Of a stretch of DNA of 10,321 nucleotides, positions 1-7,252 are shown in pieces. Source of the stretch: Oscillospiraceae bacterium. Lineage in GTDB: Bacteria; Bacillota; Clostridia; Oscillospirales; Acutalibacteraceae. Where the stretch lies: assembly GCA_029013165.1 (NCBI GenBank), contig JAQXMV010000056.1:1-10321 (forward strand), given 5' to 3'. The notes below the pieces were generated by a model. It did not search any database and was not told where the DNA came from. It saw nothing but the letters and a program-made list of their open reading frames with translations. Every line of letters starts with the position of its first letter. Position 1 is the stretch's first letter. The translations under genes and the position numbers were made by a program.

Positions 1-11
1 TTTCTTCAGAG

Positions 12-171
12 CCTCCCTTCCTGCGCTTGTTGAAGTATTTTTTCTTTTGCCGTTAGCGAAGTTGTTCATTTTAAGTGAAAGGCATTTCGCGCTTTGCGAC
101 GCGCGACAGGGGCTCTGCCCCTTGACCCCGCAAGCCTTTGAAAAGGCTTGAGCGAAACTTTACTTGATTTT
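12..171 (-). repeat. Dispersed repeat A, copy 1 (three-hairpin element)
   Basis: Read on the minus strand, this segment aligns without gaps to 9405-9564 on the plus strand; I count 14 mismatches in 160 positions (about 91% identity). Both copies hold three successive hairpins: stem CAAGCCTT/AAGGCTTG, stem AGGGGC/GCCCCT around an AGA loop, and stem TCGCGC/GCGCGA. An A-rich tail and the shared end CGCAGGAAGGGAGG follow. The copy starts about 80 bases beyond the stop of the MFS gene, behind that gene's own terminator, and reads away from the gene. No ORF fits it. It could be a MITE/REP-like element or a structured 3' RNA module; the sequence alone does not decide. Confidence 0.88.
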
Positions 172-180
172 CCTTATAAC

Positions 181-215
181 AAAGCCGATCTGCAGTGATT
201 TGCTACAGATCGGCT
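181..215 (-). terminator. Probable terminator of the MFS gene
   Basis: On the minus strand the arms AGCCGATCTG (206-215) and CAGATCGGCT (183-192) pair perfectly. The stem extends inward by a T-G wobble and AG/CT to about 13 bp, around a 7-base loop. It begins 34 bases past the MFS stop. The following U-run is poor (TTTGTTAT), so termination may be incomplete. Confidence 0.65.
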
Positions 216-249
216 CAACTTTTAGATTGACATTCTCAGAAGCCGCCTA

Positions 250-2103
250 TCAGTCGGCGTTCTCCTCCTCAACCTTATCAATAACATCCTGCGGAATGGC
301 TTCACCATGTTTAACAAACAGAAGCATCGCAACGCACAGCAGGAAAGCAATGGGGCTATAATAGAACAGCGACATATAAGTTCCGCTGACCATCGCCACC
401 AAACCGTAAACAATGGGAGATGCAATCTGTGCAGAGAAAGTTGCGGTGTAATAGTAGCCGGTGAAGGTACCTACCTTATCAAGACCGCCGATCTCCAGCA
501 CCAGAGGCAGGGTGTTGACCGTAATGCACATATTGGCAAGGCCACCGAGAACCAGAACCGGGAAAATAAGGATCTTCAGTATTTTGACAACGCCGTCAAC
601 GGAATCCTTAATATTGGTCAGTGCGGCTGCGTAATCGCCGTCAGCGACTTCCTTGCCTAGAACATTTTCACTGGCAGTAATGAGAGAATCCAGCGTAAAC
701 TCTCCGCCGGTGCTCTCCTCCAGCTTGGCGGTAATCTTCTCGTAGTTGCTTCCCTCTTCCATTGTGGAAAGATAAGCTATGTAACCGTCTATGGTCAGTG
801 CTTCATATTCGGCAGAGATTTCGCCGTTTTCGGCGGCGTCCTTACTGGCCTGCTTAAGCTCGGTGTTGACATCGACGATCGCCGAATCAATATTGGCATA
901 AACCTTATTAGACTGAACATATTTGGTTGTGGAAAGTCCGTCGCTTGCAATCAGTATGGAGAACACAGCAAAGAAGATCACAAAGGCGACAATAAACACC
1001 GAAAGTCCTGCCATGATGGTTTTCTTTCTGCCGAACTTTCTGCCGAATTTACCTGCCGGAATCGCGGCAATAGCAGAGCAGACAGCGAAAATCGCCATCA
1101 GAATGGTAGCCTTTGCCGTTGCCAGGTGAAGAATCTCCTGAGCAAAAAGGGAGAAGAAAGTCGTAATAGCATTGGTGCCGCAGAAGAGGAAGAAGAGGGA
1201 AACCAGCATAAAGCCGAGACTCTTTCTCTCACCCTTGGAGAGCTTATTGGCTTTTCTGGCCGCCTTTTCGGCTTTTTTGGCTTCCTTTTCAGCTTGCCGT
1301 CTGGCGGCGGCATCCATAGCCATATTCTGATCGGCTTTGATCTGAATCCGGCTGTCCTGTTCCTTGACAAAGAAAAGCAGGATCAAGGCACCGATCACCA
1401 TAACCACGGAACCGATGATGAAAACGATGGGATAAACCTGACTCTCATCTGTGGCTTTTCCGAAAAGAAGTGTGTAAATGAAAGTGGCGATTGTGCCGGC
1501 GATCATACCGATGAAGCCGCCGACGCCACCCATCAGATTGATGATGGCGTTTCCTTCGCTTCGCAGCTCAGGAGGCGTCAGGTCAGGCATCAGCGCAACG
1601 ACAGGTGCTCTCCAGAGAGACATGGTGAAAACAAAGAGAATGATGAATACCATGGTTGCCGTCAGGCTGCCCGTGCGAAGTGCCACAAAGGGAATGATCG
1701 CAAAAAGCAAAGCGGAAATCGGGGCGCCGAAAACAATGAAGGGACGGCGTTTACCGAGCTTTGAGTGGCAGTTATCCGAGAGCTTGCCGAAAGCCGGCTG
1801 GAAGATAACGCCGAAGATATTATCGAAAGTCATGATGATACCGATGAAAAGCGGTACCAGTGAAATGCTGGTTCCGAAGCCGACATTTTCGCCCTGTGAA
1901 CGGGCAAAAGCGGCCAGGAACGGCAGAGCCTCGTTGAGTTTGGCGCTGAGCTGAGTGACAAATGCCGACTCTGTCAGAAGTTTATTCAGTATTTTGGTGA
2001 TGTACGGGTCATAAATTGCCCAGGCGATAGATGCTGCCATAAAACCGAAGCCGGTCAGTATGGTTAGTTTGACATTGAGCTTTTCTTGTTTGGTTTCTGC
2101 CAT
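250..2103 (-). CDS. MFS transporter, SLC45/sugar-transporter-like, with large external loop
   Basis: This 617-residue membrane protein is predicted to be a secondary transporter; the substrate cannot be read from sequence, though the SLC45/GPH-like look suggests a sugar or glycoside. About 12 hydrophobic segments are visible. A motif-A-like loop lies at 106-123 (GKLSDNCHSKLGKRRPF) with a second version at 351-361 (GKFGRKFGRKK). The central loop (about 250-296) is Lys/Ala/Glu-rich and probably a cytoplasmic helix. Oddly, about residues 387-505, between predicted TM9 and TM10, form a long acidic soluble insert that topology places outside the cell, making the protein longer than the usual 400-500 residues. 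I chose ATG 2103 because AAAGGGG lies 7 bases upstream and the promoter at 2173-2201 falls inside the longer reading frame that opens at 2256. It is transcribed alone, with a hairpin downstream. Confidence 0.88.
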   Translation of the reverse strand: MAETKQEKLNVKLTILTGFGFMAASIAWAIYDPYITKILNKLLTESAFVTQLSAKLNEALPFLAAFARSQGENVGFGTSISLVPLFIGIIMTFDNIFGVIFQPAFGKLSDNCHSKLGKRRPFIVFGAPISALLFAIIPFVALRTGSLTATMVFIILFVFTMSLWRAPVVALMPDLTPPELRSEGNAIINLMGGVGGFIGMIAGTIATFIYTLLFGKATDESQVYPIVFIIGSVVMVIGALILLFFVKEQDSRIQIKADQNMAMDAAARRQAEKEAKKAEKAARKANKLSKGERKSLGFMLVSLFFLFCGTNAITTFFSLFAQEILHLATAKATILMAIFAVCSAIAAIPAGKFGRKFGRKKTIMAGLSVFIVAFVIFFAVFSILIASDGLSTTKYVQSNKVYANIDSAIVDVNTELKQASKDAAENGEISAEYEALTIDGYIAYLSTMEEGSNYEKITAKLEESTGGEFTLDSLITASENVLGKEVADGDYAAALTNIKDSVDGVVKILKILIFPVLVLGGLANMCITVNTLPLVLEIGGLDKVGTFTGYYYTATFSAQIASPIVYGLVAMVSGTYMSLFYYSPIAFLLCVAMLLFVKHGEAIPQDVIDKVEEENAD

Positions 2104-2128
2104 GTCATAACCCCTTTCTGTTATTTCT

Positions 2129-2167
2129 TTGCTCCCCCTTTCAGTAAAAAGGCAGCTTTGGGAGCAA
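2129..2167 (-). promoter_or_regulatory. Inverted repeat in the MFS leader
   Basis: TTGCTCCC (2129-2136) and GGGAGCAA (2160-2167) form a perfect 8-bp inverted repeat enclosing a smaller CCTTT/AAAGG pair. It lies at the predicted transcription start of the MFS gene, just ahead of the ribosome site. It could be an operator or a 5' leader hairpin. No regulator is assigned. Confidence 0.4.
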
Positions 2168-2172
2168 CTTAC

Positions 2173-2201
2173 ATTATATCTTTTTCCGGCGGTGATTGCA
2201 A
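2173..2201 (-). promoter_or_regulatory. Sigma-A type promoter of the MFS gene
   Basis: On the minus strand the -35 box TTGCAA (2196-2201) is separated by 17 bases from a perfect -10 box TATAAT (2173-2178). The expected start near 2166 gives a leader of about 60 bases before ATG 2103. The same TTGCAA hexamer is used by the FliB-like gene. Confidence 0.7.
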
Positions 2202-2364
2202 TACAGATGATAAATTTCGGCAAAGTGTACATCACTATCCCTTTTTTATTATGCAATTAGACTAAGGCAAAAAGGAAGTTCCATAAAGCATATAACAGAG
2301 CAAAAATCGGGATAGCAGAGTCGGCATACGGCGTAGCGGTGGATCGGAATTAATGGGGGAGGAA

Positions 2365-2519
2365 AAGGAGAGGTGGAAGGCCCGGCGGCTTCGCCGCCGG
2401 GGCGAGGGCGGCAGCCCTCGCTGCCCGCCGCGATAGCGGCGGGCATGGCGCGCGCGGGAGCGCGCGCCAATGCGGCCCCGGCAGGCACTCACTTTCCTTT
2501 TCGCCGCCAACCTCTCCTT
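2365..2519. repeat. 10-bp inverted repeat flanking repeat B copy 1
   Basis: AAGGAGAGGT (2365-2374) and its exact complement ACCTCTCCTT (2510-2519) bracket the hairpin array. This could be the terminal inverted repeat of a small non-autonomous element about 155 bases long. I see no clear target-site duplication outside it, so a chance match is possible. Confidence 0.4.
2381..2483 (+). repeat. Repeat B, copy 1: array of four abutting hairpins
   Basis: Four hairpins follow each other with no spacer. The first (2381-2401) is CCCGGCGGC/GCCGCCGGG with loop TTC. The second (2402-2421) is GCGAGGGC/GCCCTCGC with loop GGCA. The third (2422-2445) is TGCCCGCCGC/GCGGCGGGCA with loop GATA. The fourth (2446-2469) is TGGCGCGCGC/GCGCGCGCCA with loop GGGA. 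All stems are perfect. The block then runs into GCGGCCCCGGCA, also shared with copy 2 at 10150-10252. It lies between two divergent genes and so terminates neither of them. Composition differs sharply from the AT-rich flanks. It resembles REP/BIME-type palindromic elements; no transposase is visible here. Confidence 0.85.
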
Positions 2520-2650
2520 CACGAAGCCGGCAACAGGTTCCCTTAAAACCAACCACCAAAATTATTTTTTTCTCTGTGTGTACCCTATCACTGAACCTAT
2601 CAAGGGAAAATGAACTTTGTCTGAAAATACCGCTAATTTTTGCCTATCTC

Positions 2651-2680
2651 TTGACAAAATCGGTGTAAATGTAGTATTTT
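2651..2680 (+). promoter_or_regulatory. Promoter of the 306-residue exported protein gene
   Basis: A perfect -35 box TTGACA (2651-2656) is followed after 18 bases by a weaker -10 box TATTTT (2675-2680). The predicted start near 2687 gives a leader of about 65 bases to ATG 2752. Confidence 0.55.
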
Positions 2681-2751
2681 ATTATCAGTATATTTTGATG
2701 ATCCTGCGGTTCATGAAGAAACCCTTAGAATAAAAGCAAAGGAGCTTGCAA

Positions 2752-3672
2752 ATGAAAAAGGAATTGAAAGTGATTATCGCCATCGTGGTCGTTATATGGG
2801 CCTTTGTCATGGGCTTTGAGCTCGGCATATATAAAGAAAAAAAGAACGAGAATGCCAATGCGGCGGCAATTGCCTCGTCAACCACTACTACCATGCCGTC
2901 AACGGTGACCACCACGGCACCGACGACAACGGCACCCACGGCTCCGTCCAGTACGGCTTCCACTTCTCCGGACGCCTCAGCTCCGTCGGCCGATCCCTCT
3001 CAGAGCAGCACGGCTCCGGCCGCCAAAGATCCCTCTGCTATGTCGAAAGACGAGATTATCGCAGAAATGACAAAAGCCATGAATCAGCTCAAAAATGAGC
3101 AGAACATGACCGCTAATAAGAACGCGTCCGTTGTGGTGAATGTCACCAGCTGTTCCGTCCAGTCCGCTGTCAGCACCATTAATAAGGTCGTCAAGGGCAT
3201 CACCGACAAAATGGCTCCCTCCGAGACCTTCACTTTTGTCAACGGTCAGGCAACAAACTCCGAGGGTGCAACGGTTACACCGAGAGATGTCATTCCTCCC
3301 ACAGGTAAAGATTTTGCTATCACAGCTGACGGCGTGGCCTCTGCCACCGCCACCAAGCAGGGCGAAAACACCGAATACACCATCGTCACCGTGGTGGAAG
3401 ACACGACGATAGAAAACCCGATTCCTCCTTATAACTCCGGTGTGATCGGTTACCTTGATGTCAATTCTTTGGGTATCCCCTTCAATATCACCAAAGGCGA
3501 TATGCACTATCCCGGTTCTACCATTACGATCACGGTCAATCCGGCAGGCAAGGTTGTCAAAATCGTCAGCAGTCTGCCTATGACCGGCGAAGGTGCCGCG
3601 AAGATTATGGGCATGGAGGGCACGGCAACCTTTGAGGGAGGCCTGAACGAAAGCTGGGACTTCACTTATTAA
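2752..3672 (+). CDS. Membrane-anchored extracytoplasmic protein, unknown function
   Basis: This 306-residue protein belongs to no family I recognise. Residues 5-27 form an uncleaved signal anchor or signal peptide with no lipobox. Residues 35-95 are a linker made almost entirely of Thr, Ser, Ala and Pro, as in surface proteins that hold a domain away from the membrane and may be glycosylated. Residues 97-120 form a charged helix. The C-terminal part, about 125-306, is rich in Val/Thr/Ile and looks mainly beta. It has one Cys (134), so no internal disulfide. ATG 2752 is preferred over TTG 2746 because AAAGGAG (2738-2744) ends 7 bases before it. The gene is monocistronic, with its own promoter and a terminator 34 bases past the stop, and converges on trpS. 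A binding or envelope-structural role is only a guess. Confidence 0.85.
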   Translation: MKKELKVIIAIVVVIWAFVMGFELGIYKEKKNENANAAAIASSTTTTMPSTVTTTAPTTTAPTAPSSTASTSPDASAPSADPSQSSTAPAAKDPSAMSKDEIIAEMTKAMNQLKNEQNMTANKNASVVVNVTSCSVQSAVSTINKVVKGITDKMAPSETFTFVNGQATNSEGATVTPRDVIPPTGKDFAITADGVASATATKQGENTEYTIVTVVEDTTIENPIPPYNSGVIGYLDVNSLGIPFNITKGDMHYPGSTITITVNPAGKVVKIVSSLPMTGEGAAKIMGMEGTATFEGGLNESWDFTY

Positions 3673-3705
3673 TATCGAATGCCACGAACATCAGCATAAT
3701 AATGC

Positions 3706-3741
3706 AGGAGACACAGATTTTTCCGTGTCTCCTCTTTTTTT
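3706..3741 (+). terminator. Intrinsic terminator after the 306-residue protein gene
   Basis: AGGAGACAC (3706-3714) pairs perfectly with GTGTCTCCT (3725-3733) around a 10-base loop and is followed by a run of seven T. Confidence 0.9.
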
Positions 3742-3793
3742 GCGTACGAGCGAATACTTGTCCAGTTTCGCTCTAATTCGATATTCCTGCCAT

Positions 3794-3835
3794 AAAAAAA
3801 GCCGAATAGATTTTGCCCAGGCAAAACCTATTCGG
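3794..3835 (-). terminator. Intrinsic terminator of trpS
   Basis: On the minus strand a stem of about 15 bp forms from CCGAATAG and TTTTGC with their complements, around one mismatch and a 4-base loop. It is followed by seven T. It begins 19 bases past the trpS stop and faces the terminator of the convergent gene. Confidence 0.92.
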
Positions 3836-3854
3836 TGTCTGTTTCACGGTTTCC

Positions 3855-4886
3855 TTACGGCAGAACGAAGCCGCATTTTTTCATGACCTTGGTCAGGGTT
3901 CTGTTGGCGATTCGGGAGGCACTTTCGGCGCCCTTTGCCGCCATTTCCTTGAGATAGGCCTGATCTTTCATGAACATTTCATATCGTTCTCTCACGGGAC
4001 GCAGCTCTTCCACCACGGCTTCTCCCACGGCGTTCTTGAAGTCGCCGTAGCCCTTGCCGGAAAAATCAGCGGTGATCTGATCGTAATCCAGACCCGTGCA
4101 GCAGGAATAAATGCCCATGAGGTTGTTGATGCCGTCCTTGCCCTCGCCGTAATATACACCGCCCTCGGAGTCTGTCACAGCGCTTCTGATCTTCTTCATG
4201 ATGGTTTCCGGCTGATCGAAAACGGAGACGAAGCTCTTGGGATTGGGGTCGGACTTGCTCATTTTTTTCATGGGATCCTGAAGGGACATGACCCTTGCGC
4301 CGCTTTTGCCGATATAAGGCTCGGGAATGGTGAAAGTCTTGCCGTAAATGCCGTTGAAGCGGTTGCCGATGTCGCGGGCAATTTCCAGGTGCTGTTTCTG
4401 GTCGGCACCCACGGGGACGAGATCCGCCTGATAGAGGAGAATATCTGCCGCCATGAGAACGGGATAGGCAAAAAGACCCACATTGACATTGTCTGCGTGA
4501 GACTGGGACTTATCCTTGAACTGGGTCATGCGTGACATTTCGCCGAACTGGGTGTAGCAATTCAGAATCCATGCCAGCTGGCTGTGAGCCGGAACCTGAC
4601 TCTGAATAAAAATAATGCTCTTTTCCGGGTCAAGACCGATGGCAAGCAGGAGAGCGAAAACCTCCATGATCTGCTTGCGCAGCTTCTGAGGATCCTGTCT
4701 GACGGTGATGGCGTGGAGGTCGGCAACGGCAAAGGCGCTGTCAAATTCATCGGCCAGCAGCTTCCAGTTTTTCAGGGCGCCCAGATAGTTGCCCAGGGTG
4801 GGAATGCCCGAGGGCTGAATGCAGGAAAGAATGGTCTTTTTCTTTTCGGGCTTCGGTGCTTCGGGCGCAACTTTGATTTCTTCCAT
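3855..4886 (-). CDS. trpS: Tryptophanyl-tRNA synthetase
   Basis: This cytoplasmic class I aminoacyl-tRNA synthetase charges tRNA-Trp with tryptophan using ATP. The 343-residue length fits the bacterial family (about 330-340). The N-terminal motif IQPSGIPTLGNYLGA (23-37) carries the HIGH equivalent, here TLGN as in many Firmicutes. YPVLMAADILLYQAD (141-155) includes D148, matching the Asp that contacts the indole in the Bacillus-type enzyme. GADQKQHLEIARDIGNRFN (160-178) and KMSKS (208-212) follow. About 17 charged residues precede the catalytic core, a short extension. ATG 4886 has AAGGAAG 8 bases upstream; the frame is open further up but runs through the promoter. It is monocistronic, and the leader is too short for a T-box. 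Confidence 0.97.
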   Translation of the reverse strand: MEEIKVAPEAPKPEKKKTILSCIQPSGIPTLGNYLGALKNWKLLADEFDSAFAVADLHAITVRQDPQKLRKQIMEVFALLLAIGLDPEKSIIFIQSQVPAHSQLAWILNCYTQFGEMSRMTQFKDKSQSHADNVNVGLFAYPVLMAADILLYQADLVPVGADQKQHLEIARDIGNRFNGIYGKTFTIPEPYIGKSGARVMSLQDPMKKMSKSDPNPKSFVSVFDQPETIMKKIRSAVTDSEGGVYYGEGKDGINNLMGIYSCCTGLDYDQITADFSGKGYGDFKNAVGEAVVEELRPVRERYEMFMKDQAYLKEMAAKGAESASRIANRTLTKVMKKCGFVLP

Positions 4887-4928
4887 TTTTATCTCTTCCT
4901 TTCGGTTGTGTCGCTGTATGATTGTTTC

Positions 4929-4957
4929 ATTATATATCTTTCTCTCTTTTCGGTCAA
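4929..4957 (-). promoter_or_regulatory. Promoter of trpS
   Basis: TTGACC (4952-4957), 17 bases, then TATAAT (4929-4934) on the minus strand. Transcription from about 4922 leaves a leader of about 36 bases, with no room for a T-box or trp attenuator. Confidence 0.85.
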
Positions 4958-5030
4958 GTGCAAAAGCGAGAAAATCGCCGCAAAGACGGTAGAATCCGGG
5001 CGGTTTTCCGCTCTTTTCGGTGCCGGAGAC

Positions 5031-5069
5031 AAAAAGAGCGCCGGCGGAGAAGTCTTTTCGCCGCCGGCG
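5031..5069 (-). terminator. Intrinsic terminator of the LRR/Fn3 protein gene
   Basis: CGCCGGCGG and CCGCCGGCG (5039-5047 and 5061-5069) form a perfect 9-bp GC stem. On the minus strand it is followed by CTCTTTTTG. It starts 13 bases past the stop of the gene ending at 5082, upstream of the trpS promoter, and so separates the two units. Confidence 0.88.
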
Positions 5070-5081
5070 ATTGCCGATCAT

Positions 5082-7136
5082 TTATTTGACCGTGATTTTC
5101 TTGACATCGGAAAATGTGCTGTAAACATAGTAGTTTGAGACTTTTTTATAGGCTCTGACCTTGAAATAGACCGTCGTGCCTTTTTTCAGGGATTTGGTGT
5201 GTTTGGTGGCCGAAGCATTGGTCAGCTTGGTGTAATTGACGCCGTCGGTGGACCAGAAGATCTGATAGCCTGTGGCGCCGCTGACCTTGTTCCAGGAGAG
5301 ATTGACCTTACCGGAGGAAGTGCTGGCCTTGAGGGTGGGTGCCACCGGCTTGGTCGATGAGGTGTAGCTGGTATAGGTGTCGCTGACCAGAACACCCTTT
5401 GCGGTCTTGGTGAAAGCCCTGACCGCATAGCGGTAGGAGGTGCCGGCAGGAAGACCGGTGAAAAGATAGGTGTTGGCGGCCGTGGTGGCGATATATTTCC
5501 AGGTCTTTTTGGTGGGATTATACTGATAGACCTTGTAGCCGGTGGCGCCGGGAACCTTATCCCAGGTGATGCGGATCGCGGAGGTATTCTTTTCGGCGCT
5601 TATCTTTGCGGTTCTGCCGGGGAGAATGCTGAAATCATAGGTCTTTTCGCCCTCATAGTAGCCTTTGAAAGTGATGGTCAGCGTGTAATTGCCCGGCTGA
5701 ACCGGTGTGGCCGAGTAGGTGACATCATAGTCCATGTTCCTCGTCAGCAGACTGCCGCGGGTGTCTCTGACGGAAACCGACGGGGTCTGAATGTTGCCGA
5801 TATAGGGCAGGGTATCTGCGCTGACGGTGATCTTGCCGATGCCGTCGATGATCATGGCCTCATAGGGCTCTCCACAGACAGAACACTGCTTGGCAAGGGC
5901 GCCTTTTTTGTCAAAGGAGGCTTTCAGCAGAACATATTTCGGTTTGTGGGGTGTTTTCGTCACGGCGGTCTGAGCTTTCGTCACCGTGCCGCAGACGGCA
6001 CATTTTTCGCCTTCGGTCAGTCCCTGGGCGGTGCAGGTGGGTGCCACGGCAGGGAGCTTTATGAGCTTATGGCTGAGCTGCGGAATCTCACGGGTTCTTT
6101 TCTCCGGGCATCTGCTGCACGAAGAGACTTCCTCGCCCGGAGCGAAGCAGGTGGCTTCCTTTGCGGTGACATAGTCGCCGTAATCATGACCGAGAGCCGG
6201 AATCGTGTTTTGCCGGAGAAAAACTTCGCCGCACCGGGAGCAGGCCTCGCCTGCGGTTTTGCCCTCTTTGGTACAGGTGGCTTCTTCGGCAGGGAGCGTG
6301 ACCTTGGTGTGACCCAAAGCCGCGATTTCTTTGGTGAATACTTTTTTACAGTAGCTGCAGCTTCCTGTCATCTCACCGGCAGCCGTGCAGGCGGCCTCGG
6401 TAGTGACCTCCCAGTTTTCTACGGTGTGATCTTTGAGGGGGATTGTTTCCTGAGCCTGGAGCACCGTGCCGCAAACCGAGCAGACAGAACCCTCGGTCAG
6501 ACCTGTCTCGGTGCAGGTGGCTTCTTTGCCGGGGAACTTTGCGGCGGTGTGACCCGTTGCCGGCAGGGTCTGTCTTTTGACAATCCAGCAGTCACAGCTC
6601 AGGCAGTAAACACCGGGTCGGATTCCCTCCTCGGTACAGGTAGGCGCCTTGGCGTCGTTCTGAGCCGAAGTGGTGTGGGTTTTCAGGTGAAGCATGGTGC
6701 CGTTTAAAAGGGCATTGTCGTCAGCGATGGCGATCGCATTCCACTGAGCCATATCGCCGCCGTAAATGATCAGGGCGAGATTGTCGCAGCCTTCGAGAGC
6801 CGAGGCGGAAACCGCCGTGACGGTGTCCGGAATGGTAATGCTCTCTAAACGGGACAACCCGTGAAAGCTGAAACTGCCCAGGGAGGTGACGCCCTCTTCG
6901 ATGATGAGGGCGGTGACATCCTCTCTGCCGTAAAAGGGAGAGGCCTGCGGCGTTTTGCAGTCCGTCATGGGGCCGCTGCCGCTGATGGTGATCTCGGCGG
7001 TAACAGGGTCAAAGACCCATGTGACCTGCTCGCCGCACTGTCCCGACTTCTGCGCCGCCGAAGCACAAAAGGCCAGACCCAAAGCCAAAACAGCCGTGAG
7101 CAGAAATTGCAGGGCTTTATTCATACATTGTTTCAT
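5082..7136 (-). CDS. Secreted protein: BspA-type LRR, seven Cys modules, two Fn3 domains
   Basis: This 684-residue secreted protein probably binds a ligand or surface. Residues 1-27 are a signal peptide with likely cleavage after ASA. Residues about 70-125 carry a short BspA-like leucine-rich repeat stretch. Residues 160-430 hold six complete modules and one incomplete one, each of the form C-x(9-10)-C-x2-C-x(12-14)-H: C167/C178/C181/H196, C208/C219/C222/H237, C250/C260/C263/H276, C288/C299/C302/H317, C330/C340/C343/H356, C368/C379/C382/H397, then C418/C421. An Ig-like beta domain (about 434-507) and two fibronectin type III domains (about 508-596 and 598-684) follow. There is no LPXTG, SLH or dockerin, so it may be released or held non-covalently. 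ATG 7136 has AAGGAG just upstream. It lies 116 bases behind the FliB-like gene on the same strand; no convincing promoter of its own was seen. Confidence 0.9.
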   Translation of the reverse strand: MKQCMNKALQFLLTAVLALGLAFCASAAQKSGQCGEQVTWVFDPVTAEITISGSGPMTDCKTPQASPFYGREDVTALIIEEGVTSLGSFSFHGLSRLESITIPDTVTAVSASALEGCDNLALIIYGGDMAQWNAIAIADDNALLNGTMLHLKTHTTSAQNDAKAPTCTEEGIRPGVYCLSCDCWIVKRQTLPATGHTAAKFPGKEATCTETGLTEGSVCSVCGTVLQAQETIPLKDHTVENWEVTTEAACTAAGEMTGSCSYCKKVFTKEIAALGHTKVTLPAEEATCTKEGKTAGEACSRCGEVFLRQNTIPALGHDYGDYVTAKEATCFAPGEEVSSCSRCPEKRTREIPQLSHKLIKLPAVAPTCTAQGLTEGEKCAVCGTVTKAQTAVTKTPHKPKYVLLKASFDKKGALAKQCSVCGEPYEAMIIDGIGKITVSADTLPYIGNIQTPSVSVRDTRGSLLTRNMDYDVTYSATPVQPGNYTLTITFKGYYEGEKTYDFSILPGRTAKISAEKNTSAIRITWDKVPGATGYKVYQYNPTKKTWKYIATTAANTYLFTGLPAGTSYRYAVRAFTKTAKGVLVSDTYTSYTSSTKPVAPTLKASTSSGKVNLSWNKVSGATGYQIFWSTDGVNYTKLTNASATKHTKSLKKGTTVYFKVRAYKKVSNYYVYSTFSDVKKITVK

Positions 7137-7252
7137 ATCGTTCTCCTTATTGTGACCGTAAAAAAACGGTAATATTTCTCTAACAATCTATCATATTTCC
7201 CGAAAAAAAGCAATATCGAAGCGTATAAGTTTACAAATTTCTCCCGGGAATT

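Larger units (their letters stand above)
2104..2751. other. Divergent intergenic region, 648 bases
   Basis: The region between the MFS gene and the gene at 2752 holds the MFS leader and promoter, an AT-rich stretch, repeat B copy 1 (2381-2483), and the promoter and leader of the 2752 gene. Minus-strand frames across 2249-2559 are open only because the hairpin array has a high GC content; they have no plausible ribosome site and read as low-complexity Arg/Ala/Pro. I see nothing functional in about 2530-2645. Confidence 0.7.

Noticed and set aside
1..171. Attachment site or insertion-sequence end
   Set aside because: The inverted pair with 9405-9564 looks like transposon ends, but the 9.2 kb between holds no transposase or integrase and includes housekeeping trpS. 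Each copy has its own gene-end context.
2381..2469. CRISPR array
   Set aside because: The hairpins differ from each other and abut without spacers; there are no identical direct repeats with unique spacers and no cas gene.
2249..2559. Three overlapping minus-strand open frames upstream of the MFS gene
   Set aside because: They are open only because of the GC-rich hairpin array (repeat B copy 1), have no start signal, and their low-complexity protein matches the false frames at 9836-10314.
3813..4535. A 240-codon plus-strand open frame opposite trpS
   Set aside because: It is antisense to a clear trpS with all motifs present, and it starts inside the trpS terminator.
5946..6707. A 253-codon plus-strand open frame within the LRR/Fn3 gene
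   Set aside because: It is a shadow of the real minus-strand gene, whose signal peptide, repeated Cys modules and Fn3 domains are unmistakable.
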